Shown here one piece after another: positions 50,736 through 58,583 of a stretch of DNA of 64,000 nucleotides. This stretch comes from Streptomyces spirodelae (GTDB taxonomy: Bacteria > Actinomycetota > Actinomycetes > Streptomycetales > Streptomycetaceae). Location of the stretch: assembly GCF_017676385.1 (NCBI RefSeq), contig NZ_JAFFZN010000013.1:124001-188000 (forward strand), written 5' to 3'. Under the pieces are notes generated by a model that was not told the DNA's origin, did not search any database, and worked only from the letters and a program-made list of their open reading frames with translations. Each line of letters opens with the position of its first letter. The stretch's first letter is position 1. Position numbers and translations under genes: made by a program.

Positions 50736-51524
50736 ATGTCCGACACCGTGCGTTACGAAGTGAACGAGGGGCTCGCGACGGTCACCCTCAACCGCCCCGA
50801 CGCGATGAACGCTCTCGACAGCGAAACGAAGACCGCCCTGCGCGACACCCTCCAGCGGGCCGCGGCCGACGACGGGGTGCGCGCCGTACTGCTCACCGGC
50901 AGCGGCCGAGCCTTCTGCGTGGGACAGGACCTCAAGGAGCACACCGGCGCCCTGGAGGAGCGCGGCGGGAGCGCCCTGAACACGGTCGAGGAGCACTACA
51001 ACCCGATCACCCTGGCGCTCGCCGGCATGCCCAAGCCGGTGGTGGCGGGTGTGAACGGAGTGGCGGCCGGCGCGGGCGCCGGTTTCGCGTTCGCCTGCGA
51101 CTACCGCGTGGTGGCGGACACCGCGGCGTTCAACACCTCCTTCGCCGGGGTGGCGCTGACTGCGGACTCCGGCGTCTCCTGGACGCTTCCCCGGCTGGTG
51201 GGCCCGGGAAGGGCCACGGATCTGCTGCTCTTCCCGCGCAACGTCAAGGCCGAGGAGGCGCTGGAGCTCGGACTGGCCAACCGGGTGGTGCCGGCCGCCG
51301 AGCTCACCGCCGAGGCCGAGGCCGTCGCCCGCAAGCTCGTCCAGGGGCCCACCGCGGCGTACGCGGCACTCAAGGAGTCCCTCGCGTTCGGTGCCTCGCA
51401 CTCGCTCGCCGAAACCCTCGGCAAGGAGTCCGAACTCCAGGTGCGGCTGGGCGATTCCGCGGATCACCGCGCTGCGGTGGAGGCGTTCGTCAATAAAGAG
51501 CAGCCGCGTTTCACGGGGCGCTGA
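50736..51524 (+). CDS. Enoyl-CoA hydratase/isomerase (PaaG-like)
   Basis: A 262-residue crotonase-fold protein: LNRPDAMNAL, GRAFCVGQDLKEH (first oxyanion-hole segment), VAGVNGVAAGAGAGFAFACD (second) and the PTAAYAALKESL tail. The residue pattern (VGQDL and an Asp/Ser second-loop region) is closer to PaaG/isomerase types than to canonical fatty-acid hydratase, where two Glu act. It probably acts on an unsaturated acyl-CoA or aryl-CoA. Confidence 0.9.
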   Translation: MSDTVRYEVNEGLATVTLNRPDAMNALDSETKTALRDTLQRAAADDGVRAVLLTGSGRAFCVGQDLKEHTGALEERGGSALNTVEEHYNPITLALAGMPKPVVAGVNGVAAGAGAGFAFACDYRVVADTAAFNTSFAGVALTADSGVSWTLPRLVGPGRATDLLLFPRNVKAEEALELGLANRVVPAAELTAEAEAVARKLVQGPTAAYAALKESLAFGASHSLAETLGKESELQVRLGDSADHRAAVEAFVNKEQPRFTGR

Positions 51525-51561
51525 CGGGCGTTCAGCGGGGCTTGTCCTGCCCCCTCCCGCT

Positions 51562-51584
51562 GGTTCCCCGCGCCCCTTCGGGGC
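51562..51584. repeat. Intergenic GC-rich repeat copy 2
   Basis: GGTTCCCCGCGCCCCTTC then GGGGC lies between the convergent hydratase and tag genes and touches the tag stop. GCCCCTTCGGGGC forms a hairpin with a TTC loop that can terminate transcription. Confidence 0.65.
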
Positions 51585-52213
51585 TAACGGCGCCAACAGG
51601 TGGCCAGGTGGTCGTCGACCAGACCGCAAGCCTGCATCAAGGCGTAGGCGGTCGTGGGCCCGACGAAGCGGAAGCCGCGCTTCTTGAGCTCCTTTGCCAG
51701 CGCTGTGGACTCGGGGGTGCTGCCTGGCACCTCCGCCGGCGTGGCGGGGGCCCGCCGGGCTGCCGGATCGGGGGCGTACGACCACACCAGGCGGTCCAGC
51801 TCGCCGGGCTCCCACTCGGCGGCGACGCGGGCGTTGTTGAGCGCCGCGCTGATCTTCGCACGGTTGCGGACGATGCCGCTGTCGGCGAGCAGCCGCTGCT
51901 CGTCGGCCTCGGTGAACCGCGCGACGGCGGGGATGTGGAAGTCCGCGAAGGCGACACGGAAGGCGTCCCGCTTGCGCAGGATCGTCAGCCAGGACAGGCC
52001 GGACTGGAACGCCTCGAGGCACAGCCGCTCGTAGAGCGCGTCGTCGCCGTGCACCGGCCTGCCCCACTCGTTGTCGTGGTAGGCGGCGTAGTCCTCCGGG
52101 GCGATCCCCCAGGGGCAGCGCAGCCGCCCGTCCGGGCCCGGGAGCGCGCCGCCCTCGGGCGGCGCGGGGGCAGCCGGGGCAGCGGCTGCGGTCGTCGCGG
52201 TCTCGGTGGTCAT
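51584..52213 (-). CDS. tag: DNA-3-methyladenine glycosylase I
   Basis: A 209-residue protein. After a 28-residue Ala/Pro-rich tail, the Tag fold is complete: RCPWGIAPEDYAAYHDNEWG (zinc/base-binding region), FQSGLSWLTILRKRDAFR, IVRNRAKISAALNNA, and GLVDDHLATCWRR (last zinc ligands). It removes N3-methyladenine from DNA. The start overlaps the stop of the DivIVA-like gene by 4 bp (ATGA), so the two are coupled. Confidence 0.94.
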   Translation of the reverse strand: MTTETATTAAAAPAAPAPPEGGALPGPDGRLRCPWGIAPEDYAAYHDNEWGRPVHGDDALYERLCLEAFQSGLSWLTILRKRDAFRVAFADFHIPAVARFTEADEQRLLADSGIVRNRAKISAALNNARVAAEWEPGELDRLVWSYAPDPAARRAPATPAEVPGSTPESTALAKELKKRGFRFVGPTTAYALMQACGLVDDHLATCWRR

Positions 52214-52668
52214 CGGGCATCGCCCTCCTGGCCTTCCACGTCCGGGCCGCGCTCGTGGTCCGGGGCGCTGTCGTGCCCCGGGTCGTGGTCGTGTGGTTCC
52301 TCCGGCCGGTGGCGGCCGGCCTCGGCCGCGCGCCCCATCGCGACGGCCTGTGCACCGGCCAGCGCGGACTCCAGTTCGGCGATCCGCGCGTCGCGCTCGG
52401 CGAGCTCCGCGCCGAGCCGGTCGAGGACGTCGTCGACCTGCTCCATGCGGTAGCCGCGGACCCCGACCGCCAGCCGCAGGCCCGCCACATCCGCGTGGGT
52501 CACGGGGCGCTCGGGCGGCAGCGGCTCGTCCAGCAGATCGGGCGGCGCGTCGGTGAGCCCGCCCGCCGCGCCGTGGCCGTCACCGCCGGGCCGGTCTCCG
52601 CTCCCGACGACGGCGAGCGTCACCGCGGCGACGACCGCGACAAGCGAGATCAGCAGGAACACGAACAC
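52210..52668 (-). CDS. DivIVA-domain small membrane protein
   Basis: From GTG 52668 (GGGAG seven bases upstream) the product is 152 residues: one N-terminal membrane helix (FVFLLISLVAVVAAVTLAVV), a linker, a DivIVA-like motif (LRLAVGVRGYRMEQVDDVLDR) and a helix (LAERDARIAELESALAG). It ends in a His/Asp/Glu-rich tail. The corresponding mycobacterial gene is Rv1209. It may be polar or septal. The gene precedes tag in the same transcript. Confidence 0.8.
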   Translation of the reverse strand: MFVFLLISLVAVVAAVTLAVVGSGDRPGGDGHGAAGGLTDAPPDLLDEPLPPERPVTHADVAGLRLAVGVRGYRMEQVDDVLDRLGAELAERDARIAELESALAGAQAVAMGRAAEAGRHRPEEPHDHDPGHDSAPDHERGPDVEGQEGDAR

Positions 52669-52816
52669 GGATCGACTCCCGAGTGGTTGCCGGATGTGGG
52701 CCGACCCTGATCGTGCCACGGCACGGTGACAGCTAGGGTCGGCGGCAGAGGTCGGTGCACGGGCCACGCGGGTGCGGGCAGCAGCCGGGCACCGCCGAGA
52801 GGAATGAGGATGGTCG

Positions 52817-53713
52817 ATGCTGCGCCTGGGCACGCGCGAGTTCGGTGAACACGAACCGGTGATCATGGCGATCGTGAACCGGACCCCGGATTCCTTCTAC
52901 GACCGCGGCGCCACTTTCCGCGACGAACCCGCGCTCGACCGGGTCGAGCAGGCGGTCGCCGAGGGCGCCGCCGTCATCGACATAGGCGGGGTGAAGGCGG
53001 GCCCGGGTGACGAGGTCACGGCCGAGGAGGAGGCGCGGCGCACGGTCGGTTTCGTCGCGGAGGTGCGGCGGCGCTGGCCGGACGTGGTGATCAGCGTCGA
53101 CACCTGGCGGCACGAGGTGGGCGAGGCCGTGTGCGAGGCGGGTGCCGACCTGCTCAACGACGCCTGGGGCGGGGTCGACCCCCGGCTGGCCGAGGTCGCG
53201 GCGCGGTACGGCGCGGGGCTGGTGTGCACCCACGCCGGAGGCGCCGAGCCGCGTACCCGGCCGCACCGGGTGGCGTACGAGCCGACAGCGGACGGACAGG
53301 GCTCCGCGGGCACCAGCGGCGTCGTCGAGGACATCCTGCGGGTGACGTGCGGGCTGGCCGAGCGCGCTGTGGAGCTCGGGGTGCGCAGGGACGGCATCCT
53401 CATCGACCCCGGGCACGACTTCGGCAAGTCCACCCGGCACTCGCTGGAGGCGACGCGTCGGCTGGACCGGCTGACCGGGACGGGGTGGCCGGTGCTGGTC
53501 TCGCTGTCCAACAAGGACTTCGTGGGCGAGACCCTGGACCGGCCGGTCGAGGAGCGGTTGATCGGCACCCTGGCCACCACTGCCGTCTCCGCCTGGCTGG
53601 GGGCGCAGGTCTACCGCGTGCACGAGGTCGCCGAGACCAAGCAGGTGCTGGACATGGTTTCTTCCATTGCGGGGCACCGTCCCCCTGCGGTGGCCCGGCG
53701 CGGGCTGGCCTAG
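52817..53713 (+). CDS. folP2: Dihydropteroate synthase-like protein, FolP2 type
   Basis: A 298-residue TIM-barrel protein with pterin-binding-family landmarks: MAIVNRTPDSFYDRG, VISVDTWRHEV, LLNDAWGGVD, ILIDPGHDFGK, and a C-terminal RVHEVAETKQVLDM. The p-aminobenzoate loop reads DIGGVKAGPG instead of the usual DVGGESTRPG. This matches the FolP2 paralog group, for which mycobacterial members lack clear DHPS activity. The true substrate is unknown. It is convergent with the LOG gene and divergent from the DivIVA-like gene. Confidence 0.88.
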   Translation: MLRLGTREFGEHEPVIMAIVNRTPDSFYDRGATFRDEPALDRVEQAVAEGAAVIDIGGVKAGPGDEVTAEEEARRTVGFVAEVRRRWPDVVISVDTWRHEVGEAVCEAGADLLNDAWGGVDPRLAEVAARYGAGLVCTHAGGAEPRTRPHRVAYEPTADGQGSAGTSGVVEDILRVTCGLAERAVELGVRRDGILIDPGHDFGKSTRHSLEATRRLDRLTGTGWPVLVSLSNKDFVGETLDRPVEERLIGTLATTAVSAWLGAQVYRVHEVAETKQVLDMVSSIAGHRPPAVARRGLA

Positions 53714-53744
53714 CCCCCGCGGGTTGTGGGGTGGGCGCTCGCGC

Positions 53745-53771
53745 GGTCCCCCGCGCCCCTGGCGGGGCGCC
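53745..53771. repeat. Intergenic GC-rich repeat copy 3
   Basis: GGTCCCCCGCGCCCCTGG then CGGGGCGCC lies between convergent folP2 and LOG genes, and folds as GCGCCCC-tgg-CGGGGCGC. It is the best hairpin-forming copy of the family and is likely a terminator. Confidence 0.7.
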
Positions 53772-53774
53772 GTG

Positions 53775-54521
53775 CTAGCCGCCTACCTCCTTGGTGACCA
53801 GTGCGACGGCCTCCCCGATGTCGTCGGTGACGTGGAAGAGCTCCAGGTCGCGCTCGGATGCCTTGCCGCCTGCGACGACCGAGCCGCGCACCCAGTCGAT
53901 GAGGCCCTTCCAGTACTCCGTGCCGTACAGCACGATCGGGAAGCGGGTGACCTTCTGGGTCTGCACCAGGGTCAGCGCCTCGAACAGCTCGTCCAGCGTG
54001 CCCAGTCCGCCCGGCAGGACGACGAACCCGCTGGCGTACTTCACGAACATCGTCTTGCGGACGAAGAAGTACCGGAAATTGACGCCGATGTCGACGTAAC
54101 TGTTCATGCCCTGCTCGAAGGGGAGCTCGATACCGAGCCCCACCGAGGTGCCGCCCGCCTCCAGAGCGCCCTTGTTGGCCGCCTCCATGGCGCCGGGGCC
54201 GCCGCCGGTGATGACGGCGAACCCGGCCTCGGCCAGCGCCCGGCCGATCCGCACACCGCTGTCGTACTCCGGGGATTCCACCGGGGTGCGGGCCGAGCCG
54301 AAGACGCTGACGGCGGGGCCCAGTTCGGCCAGGGCGCCGAAGCCCTCGACGAACTCGGACTGGATGCGCATCACCCGCCAGGGGTCCTGGTGGATGAAAT
54401 CGGAGGGGCCCGCGGTGTCCAGCAGCCGCTGGTCCGTGGTCCCCGGCTGCACCTGGTCGCGGCGGCGCACGACAGGGCCCAGCCGCTGTTCCTTCGGCTC
54501 CTTGCCGGGTCCGTCGGTCAT
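53775..54521 (-). CDS. LOG-family (TIGR00730) nucleotide phosphoribohydrolase
   Basis: A 248-residue Rossmann-like protein with the LOG signature PGGLGTLDELFEALT and GGGPGAMEAANKGA. The family cleaves nucleoside 5'-monophosphates; plant and some bacterial members release cytokinin bases. The N-terminal 40 residues are charged and less conserved. Rv1205 sits in the same neighbourhood in M. tuberculosis, where a cytokinin-type activity has been described. Substrate here is inferred only. Confidence 0.9.
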   Translation of the reverse strand: MTDGPGKEPKEQRLGPVVRRRDQVQPGTTDQRLLDTAGPSDFIHQDPWRVMRIQSEFVEGFGALAELGPAVSVFGSARTPVESPEYDSGVRIGRALAEAGFAVITGGGPGAMEAANKGALEAGGTSVGLGIELPFEQGMNSYVDIGVNFRYFFVRKTMFVKYASGFVVLPGGLGTLDELFEALTLVQTQKVTRFPIVLYGTEYWKGLIDWVRGSVVAGGKASERDLELFHVTDDIGEAVALVTKEVGG

Positions 54522-54640
54522 TTACGGCACTCCTTCCGCCTGCGATCTTTCCGCCTCAGGGTATGCGGACGGCGAAGAGGGCTGTCGGGAATTCACACGG
54601 ACGGCAACTGTCGGCTGTCTTACCGGCAGGTGTCCGCGGG

Positions 54641-55720
54641 TCAGGCGGTAAGCCAGTGCCGCAGCCGCTCCTCGCACCGGGTGATGAGCGCGGTCTCGAC
54701 CCGTTCATCCCTCTTGTGGGCGAGATTGGGGTCACCGGGTCCGTAGTTGACGGCGGGTACCCCCAGGGCGCTGAACCGGGACACATCGGTCCAGCCGTAC
54801 TTGGGAAGCGGCTCGCCGCCCACCGCGTCGAGGAAGGCACGCGCCGCGGGGTGCGAGAGGCCGGGCAGCGCTCCCGGCGAGCTGTCGTCCACCTCGAACT
54901 CCTCCACACCGCACCCGGCGAACACCTCGCGCACATGGTCCAGCGCCTCCTGCTCGCTCCGGTTGGGCGCGTAGCGGAAGTTGACGGTGACGGTGCACAG
55001 GTCCGGGATGACGTTGCCGGCGACGCCGCCCTCGATACCGACGGCGTTGAGACCCTCCCGGTACTCCAGCCCGTCGATCACCGGCCGCAGCGGCTGGTAG
55101 TCCGCCAGCCGCGCGAGCACCGGCCCGGCAGCGTGGATCGCGTTGGCGCCCATCCAGCCGCGTGCGGAGTGCGCACGGGTGCCGTGCAGCCGCAGCTTCA
55201 CCCGCAGCGTGCCCTGGCAGCCGCCCTCGACCCGCCCCTCGGAGGGTTCCAGCAGTACGGCGAAATCACCCTCCAGCCAGTCGGGGTGGGCGGCGGCGAC
55301 ATGGCCCAGCCCGTTGAGGTGGGCCGCGACCTCCTCGTTGTCGTAGAAGACGAACGTCAGATCGCGGTTCGGCTCGGGCACCGTCGCGGCGATCCGCAAC
55401 TGCACCGCGACACCGGATTTCATGTCGCTGGTGCCGCAGCCCCACAGCAGCCCGTCCTCGTCCAACCGGGAGGGCACGTTGTCCGCGATCGGCACGGTGT
55501 CGATGTGGCCCGCGAGAACGACGCGCTCGGCCCGGCCCAGCGCGGTGCGGGCCACCACGTTGTTGCCGTACCTCTCGACGTTCAGATGAGGCAGCTCGGA
55601 CAGTGCCTCCTCGACGGCGTCGGCGAGGGGCTTCTCACTTCCGCTCTCGGAAGGGAAGTCCACCAGCCGCGCGGTGAGCAGGGCGGCGTCCTGGTGCAGG
55701 TCGAGTGCGCTGTGGGGCAT
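54641..55720 (-). CDS. dapE: Succinyl-diaminopimelate desuccinylase
   Basis: A 359-residue M20 enzyme: VVLAGHIDTVPIADN, GCGTSDMKSGVAVQ, FYDNEEVAA, LEPSEGRVEGGCQGTLR and WTDVSRF near the end are the DapE metal/substrate positions. It hydrolyses N-succinyl-L,L-diaminopimelate in the lysine/peptidoglycan pathway. dapC lies 5 kb further right on the same strand. Start is ATG 55720. Confidence 0.93.
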   Translation of the reverse strand: MPHSALDLHQDAALLTARLVDFPSESGSEKPLADAVEEALSELPHLNVERYGNNVVARTALGRAERVVLAGHIDTVPIADNVPSRLDEDGLLWGCGTSDMKSGVAVQLRIAATVPEPNRDLTFVFYDNEEVAAHLNGLGHVAAAHPDWLEGDFAVLLEPSEGRVEGGCQGTLRVKLRLHGTRAHSARGWMGANAIHAAGPVLARLADYQPLRPVIDGLEYREGLNAVGIEGGVAGNVIPDLCTVTVNFRYAPNRSEQEALDHVREVFAGCGVEEFEVDDSSPGALPGLSHPAARAFLDAVGGEPLPKYGWTDVSRFSALGVPAVNYGPGDPNLAHKRDERVETALITRCEERLRHWLTA

Positions 55721-55807
55721 GGCCCCAGCCTACGGCGACCGTGCGGCGCGGCGCGGCGTGCCCCGGGCCCTGCGGCGCTGTCCGGCCCAGCGGCTACCTT
55801 TGGGTCC

Positions 55808-56977
55808 GTGCCCCACTCACGATCGGCCCGCTCGCCACGCATGCCCGAGCGCATGTCCCGGCCCAAGGGCCGCGGCAGGCTCTTCAGGGTCGCCGTGGCC
55901 TGCGTCGTGCTGCTCGCCGTCGCCGCCTATGTCGCGGTGCGCGGACTGTCGGGCCAGGACGGCGCGATGTGCACCGTACACGCGAGCGGAGGCAAGGACG
56001 CCGGCTCCGCCGCCTCCGGCGGCTCGCGCGGCTCGCAAGACGCGTCCGGCGCCTCGCAGACCTACGAGCTCGCCCCCGAGCAGGCCGCCAACGCCGCGAC
56101 GATCGCCGCCGTCGCCTCCCGGCGCGGACTGCCCGAACGGGCGGTGACCATAGCCTTGGCCACGGCCATGCAGGAGTCGAAGCTGCGCAACATCGGCCAC
56201 GGGGACCGCGACTCGATCGGCCTCTTCCAGCAGCGCCCCTCGCAGGGCTGGGGCACCGCCGACCAGATCGGGGACCCGGTCTACTCGGCGAGCCGGTTCT
56301 ACGACCACCTGGTGAAGGTCCCCGGCTACTCCCGGCTGCCGCTGACCGTCGCGGCCCAGCGGGTGCAGCGCAGCGGCTTCCCGCAGGCGTACGCCAAGCA
56401 CGAGATGAACGCGGCGCTGCTGACCGGCGCGCTCACCGGCCGCCGGCCGGCCACGCTCTCCTGCACCACGGGCGCACGGAGCCTCGGCGGGGCGGGCGAC
56501 CCGGAAGCCGTACGCAAGCGATTGGTGCGGGAGTTCGGCCGGGACGTACTGGCCGACGGCACCGGCACGCTGACCGCGGCGTCCCCGCGTGGGAGCGCCG
56601 CACCACGCCAGCCGCGCTCCAGGGCGCACGCAGGCGCGAACAGCGCCGCCCGCGACCCCCTGCGCACCCCCGAGCCCGCCGGGGCACCTGCCACCGGGGT
56701 GCCCGCCGAGATGCGAGCCGCTGCCGCGCGGACCGGTGCCGGGCCCACCGTCTCGGTGCCGGCGCACGGCCGCCGCCATGGCTGGGAGCTTGCCCACTGG
56801 GCGGTCTCCAACGCCGCCGGGCTGCACATCGAGCGGATCTCGTACGCGGGCCTGCAGTGGACAGCGGAGCGCTCCGAGGAGGGCTGGCGCAAGGTCGGCA
56901 CGGGGGATGCGAAGAGCGGCGGGGCCAAGGGTTCCGGGGGCGGTGCCGTGGAACTTCGGCTGGCCACCGGTCACTAG
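55808..56977 (+). CDS. Membrane-anchored lytic-transglycosylase-like protein
   Basis: From GTG 55808 the protein is 389 residues. A basic N-terminus precedes one membrane helix (FRVAVACVVLLAVAAYVAV). The extracytoplasmic domain has ATIAAVASRRGLPERAVTIA, ALATAMQESKLRNI and SIGLFQQRPSQGWG, which resemble the Glu-containing helix and GLFQQ segment of lysozyme/transglycosylase folds (Glu in MQESKL). An Ala/Arg-rich linker follows and the end is HWAVSNAAGLHIERISYAGL. ATG 55840 or 55852 are alternative starts. It probably acts on peptidoglycan. Confidence 0.75.
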   Translation: MPHSRSARSPRMPERMSRPKGRGRLFRVAVACVVLLAVAAYVAVRGLSGQDGAMCTVHASGGKDAGSAASGGSRGSQDASGASQTYELAPEQAANAATIAAVASRRGLPERAVTIALATAMQESKLRNIGHGDRDSIGLFQQRPSQGWGTADQIGDPVYSASRFYDHLVKVPGYSRLPLTVAAQRVQRSGFPQAYAKHEMNAALLTGALTGRRPATLSCTTGARSLGGAGDPEAVRKRLVREFGRDVLADGTGTLTAASPRGSAAPRQPRSRAHAGANSAARDPLRTPEPAGAPATGVPAEMRAAAARTGAGPTVSVPAHGRRHGWELAHWAVSNAAGLHIERISYAGLQWTAERSEEGWRKVGTGDAKSGGAKGSGGGAVELRLATGH

Positions 56978-57284
56978 TCCAGCCGCTACCTCGCGAGGGG
57001 GAAGCCGGTCCACAGAATGGACGTTTCCTCCCTCGCGTGACGGTCCCCGCCACGAGTGAACCCGCCGGGCCGATCGTGCCTGGCAGCGGCCGGTTCGGCT
57101 CCTCCGGTACAGGTCAACCGGCTGCGAGGAATGCCCAGTTTGACGGCTCGTGCGGCAAACCTGGATTGCCAATCCTTTACCCGCGCCGCCCGCAACCTCC
57201 ACGGCACTTGGCCCGATAGGCACTGCGTCTGACCGGGGGACCCCGGCTGACACGCCAAGAACCCCTCTCCGTCAAAGGAGCACC
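56978..57284. promoter_or_regulatory. Terminator plus control region of the small secreted protein gene
   Basis: This 307-bp gap begins with a long imperfect hairpin (listed next) and then has a TTGACG (57140-57145) that may be a -35 element. The last 20 bp contain AAAGGAG. No ORF is apparent. Confidence 0.4.
56992..57037 (+). terminator. Long composite hairpin after the transglycosylase-like gene
   Basis: CGCGAGGGGGAA (56992-57003) pairs with TTTCCTCCCTCGCG (57024-57037), and an inner GTCCA-cagaa-TGGAC stem sits inside it. It starts 14 bp after the stop codon. Confidence 0.65.
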
Positions 57285-57692
57285 ATGTCCAACCCCCTCA
57301 CGCGCCGGATCGCCCGCACCGCGCTGCTGACGGCAGCCGGCGCCGCCACCGTCGTCGGTGCCGCCGGAGCCGCGAGCGCCGTGGAACTGCCCGCGAGCCC
57401 CGTGGGCGGGGTCAGCAACCTGGACGGCGAGGGCGTCGGCAACACGCTGGACAAGACGGCCCGCGACACCACCTCGCTCGCCGGCCACACCGGCGGCAAC
57501 GCGGTCAAGAAGACCGTGCCCGCCGCGGGCCGGACCGTGGGCAAGGCCGGCAAGACCGCGGCGCCCGCGGCCCAGCACCTCACCGGCAGCGCCGTCGGCG
57601 AGGCCGGCGACATGCTGGGCCAGGTGGCTGCCGCCGCCGCTGACACCCACCTGCCCCGCACCGCCAACCTCGGGGGCCTGCCCCTCGGCTGA
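57285..57692 (+). CDS. Small secreted protein
   Basis: A 135-residue protein with a classical signal peptide (basic RRIARTALL, hydrophobic core, ASAVE cleavage site near residue 32), preceded by AAAGGAG. The mature part is Ala/Gly/Thr-rich with no cysteine and no domain I know. Relatives are common in Streptomyces and are often mis-named ATP-binding proteins. A strong terminator follows. Confidence 0.8.
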   Translation: MSNPLTRRIARTALLTAAGAATVVGAAGAASAVELPASPVGGVSNLDGEGVGNTLDKTARDTTSLAGHTGGNAVKKTVPAAGRTVGKAGKTAAPAAQHLTGSAVGEAGDMLGQVAAAAADTHLPRTANLGGLPLG

Positions 57693-57725
57693 CGGTTCTC
57701 CAGGGGCCACCCCTGGAACCCCCCG

Positions 57726-57776
57726 GCACGCCAAGGGCCGCCCGGACCATCGAGGTCCGGGCGGCCTTTGGCGTGC
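57726..57776. terminator. 23-bp hairpin terminator
   Basis: GCACGCCAAGGGCCGCCCGG-containing arm (57726-57748) pairs with 57754-57776 over 23 positions with a single G-T wobble and loop ATCGA. It lies between the secreted protein gene and the convergent TetR gene. Confidence 0.88.
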
Positions 57777-57793
57777 GCGCCGCGCGGCGGAGG

Positions 57794-58453
57794 TCACTCA
57801 CCCGCTCGTGGGCCGGGCGCAGGGCGCGGTGCCTCCTCCGGCGCCCCCCGTCCCGGGACATCTCCGTCGTCCTGCGCGGAGTCCCATGGCTGCGCACGGG
57901 ATGCGGTCAGATAGCGCTGGACGGTCGGCGCGACCCATTCGACGAGCTCCCCTCGCGTCATCGCCACCGCAGGGGGGAAGCGCAGGACGTAGCGCGTCAT
58001 CGCCATACCGAGGATCTGGGAGGCCACGAGTACGGCGCGCCGAGCCGCCTCGTGCGGGTCGGGCGAGACGGCGGCGGCGATGGGGGCGACCTGCTCGCGG
58101 AGGATGCCCTGCATCCGCTCCGCCGCGGCGGTGTTGGTGACCCCGGCGCGGAGCAGCGCGGTGAGGACCTCGTCCTCCTCCCAGCGGTCGAGGAAGTGCT
58201 CGACGAGGGCCTTGCCCACGGATTCGCGGGGCAGGCGGGACAGCTCGGGCAGCCTGAGGTCGAACTCCGACGCTGCGGCGAACAGCCCCTCCTTGCTGCC
58301 GAAGTAGCGCATCACCATCGAGGGGTCGATCCCGGCGTCCTGGGCGATCGCCCGGATCGTCGCCCGCTCGTACCCGCGCGCGGCGAACCGTTCACGTGCG
58401 GCGGCCAGGATCTTCGCCCGGGTGGAGTCGGAGCGGCGCGAACCTTCAGTCAT
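57794..58453 (-). CDS. TetR-family repressor of the divergent monooxygenase
   Basis: From ATG 58453 the product is 219 residues. The HTH is TIRAIAQDAGIDPSMVMRYF within TRAKILAAARERFAARGYER. The ligand domain is typical (VEHFLDRWEEDEVLTALLRA). The gene is divergent from a FAD monooxygenase gene, and both 5' ends carry paired palindromes, so it probably represses both and is released by the monooxygenase substrate. The C-terminal 25 residues are low-complexity. Confidence 0.92.
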   Translation of the reverse strand: MTEGSRRSDSTRAKILAAARERFAARGYERATIRAIAQDAGIDPSMVMRYFGSKEGLFAAASEFDLRLPELSRLPRESVGKALVEHFLDRWEEDEVLTALLRAGVTNTAAAERMQGILREQVAPIAAAVSPDPHEAARRAVLVASQILGMAMTRYVLRFPPAVAMTRGELVEWVAPTVQRYLTASRAQPWDSAQDDGDVPGRGAPEEAPRPAPGPRAGE

Positions 58454-58468
58454 GACCCCGAGTCTATG

Positions 58469-58496
58469 CCAACAAATGTTGGCCAACAACCGTTGA
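58469..58496. promoter_or_regulatory. Tandem TetR operator pair, near tetR
   Basis: Two abutting 14-bp palindromes, CCAACAAATGTTGG (58469-58482, 6-bp arms exact) and CCAACAACCGTTGA (58483-58496). They start 16 bp upstream of the tetR ATG. Confidence 0.82.
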
Positions 58497-58536
58497 CCCT
58501 CCAGACGGCAGCCGCTACCTTCCTCTCAACGCCGCA

Positions 58537-58564
58537 CCAACAACCGTTGGCCAACGAGCGTTGA
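58537..58564. promoter_or_regulatory. Tandem TetR operator pair, near the monooxygenase gene
   Basis: CCAACAACCGTTGG (58537-58550) and CCAACGAGCGTTGA (58551-58564) have the same motif, spacing and abutting arrangement as the pair 68 bp away. They end 19 bp before the monooxygenase ATG and overlap its ribosome-site approach. Confidence 0.82.
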
Positions 58565-58583
58565 CACCCCAGGAGGTGGCTGT

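Noticed and set aside
54563..56977. Long plus-strand frame beginning inside dapE
   Set aside because: The first 415 codons are antisense to dapE. Only the last 389, from GTG 55808, form a plausible protein.
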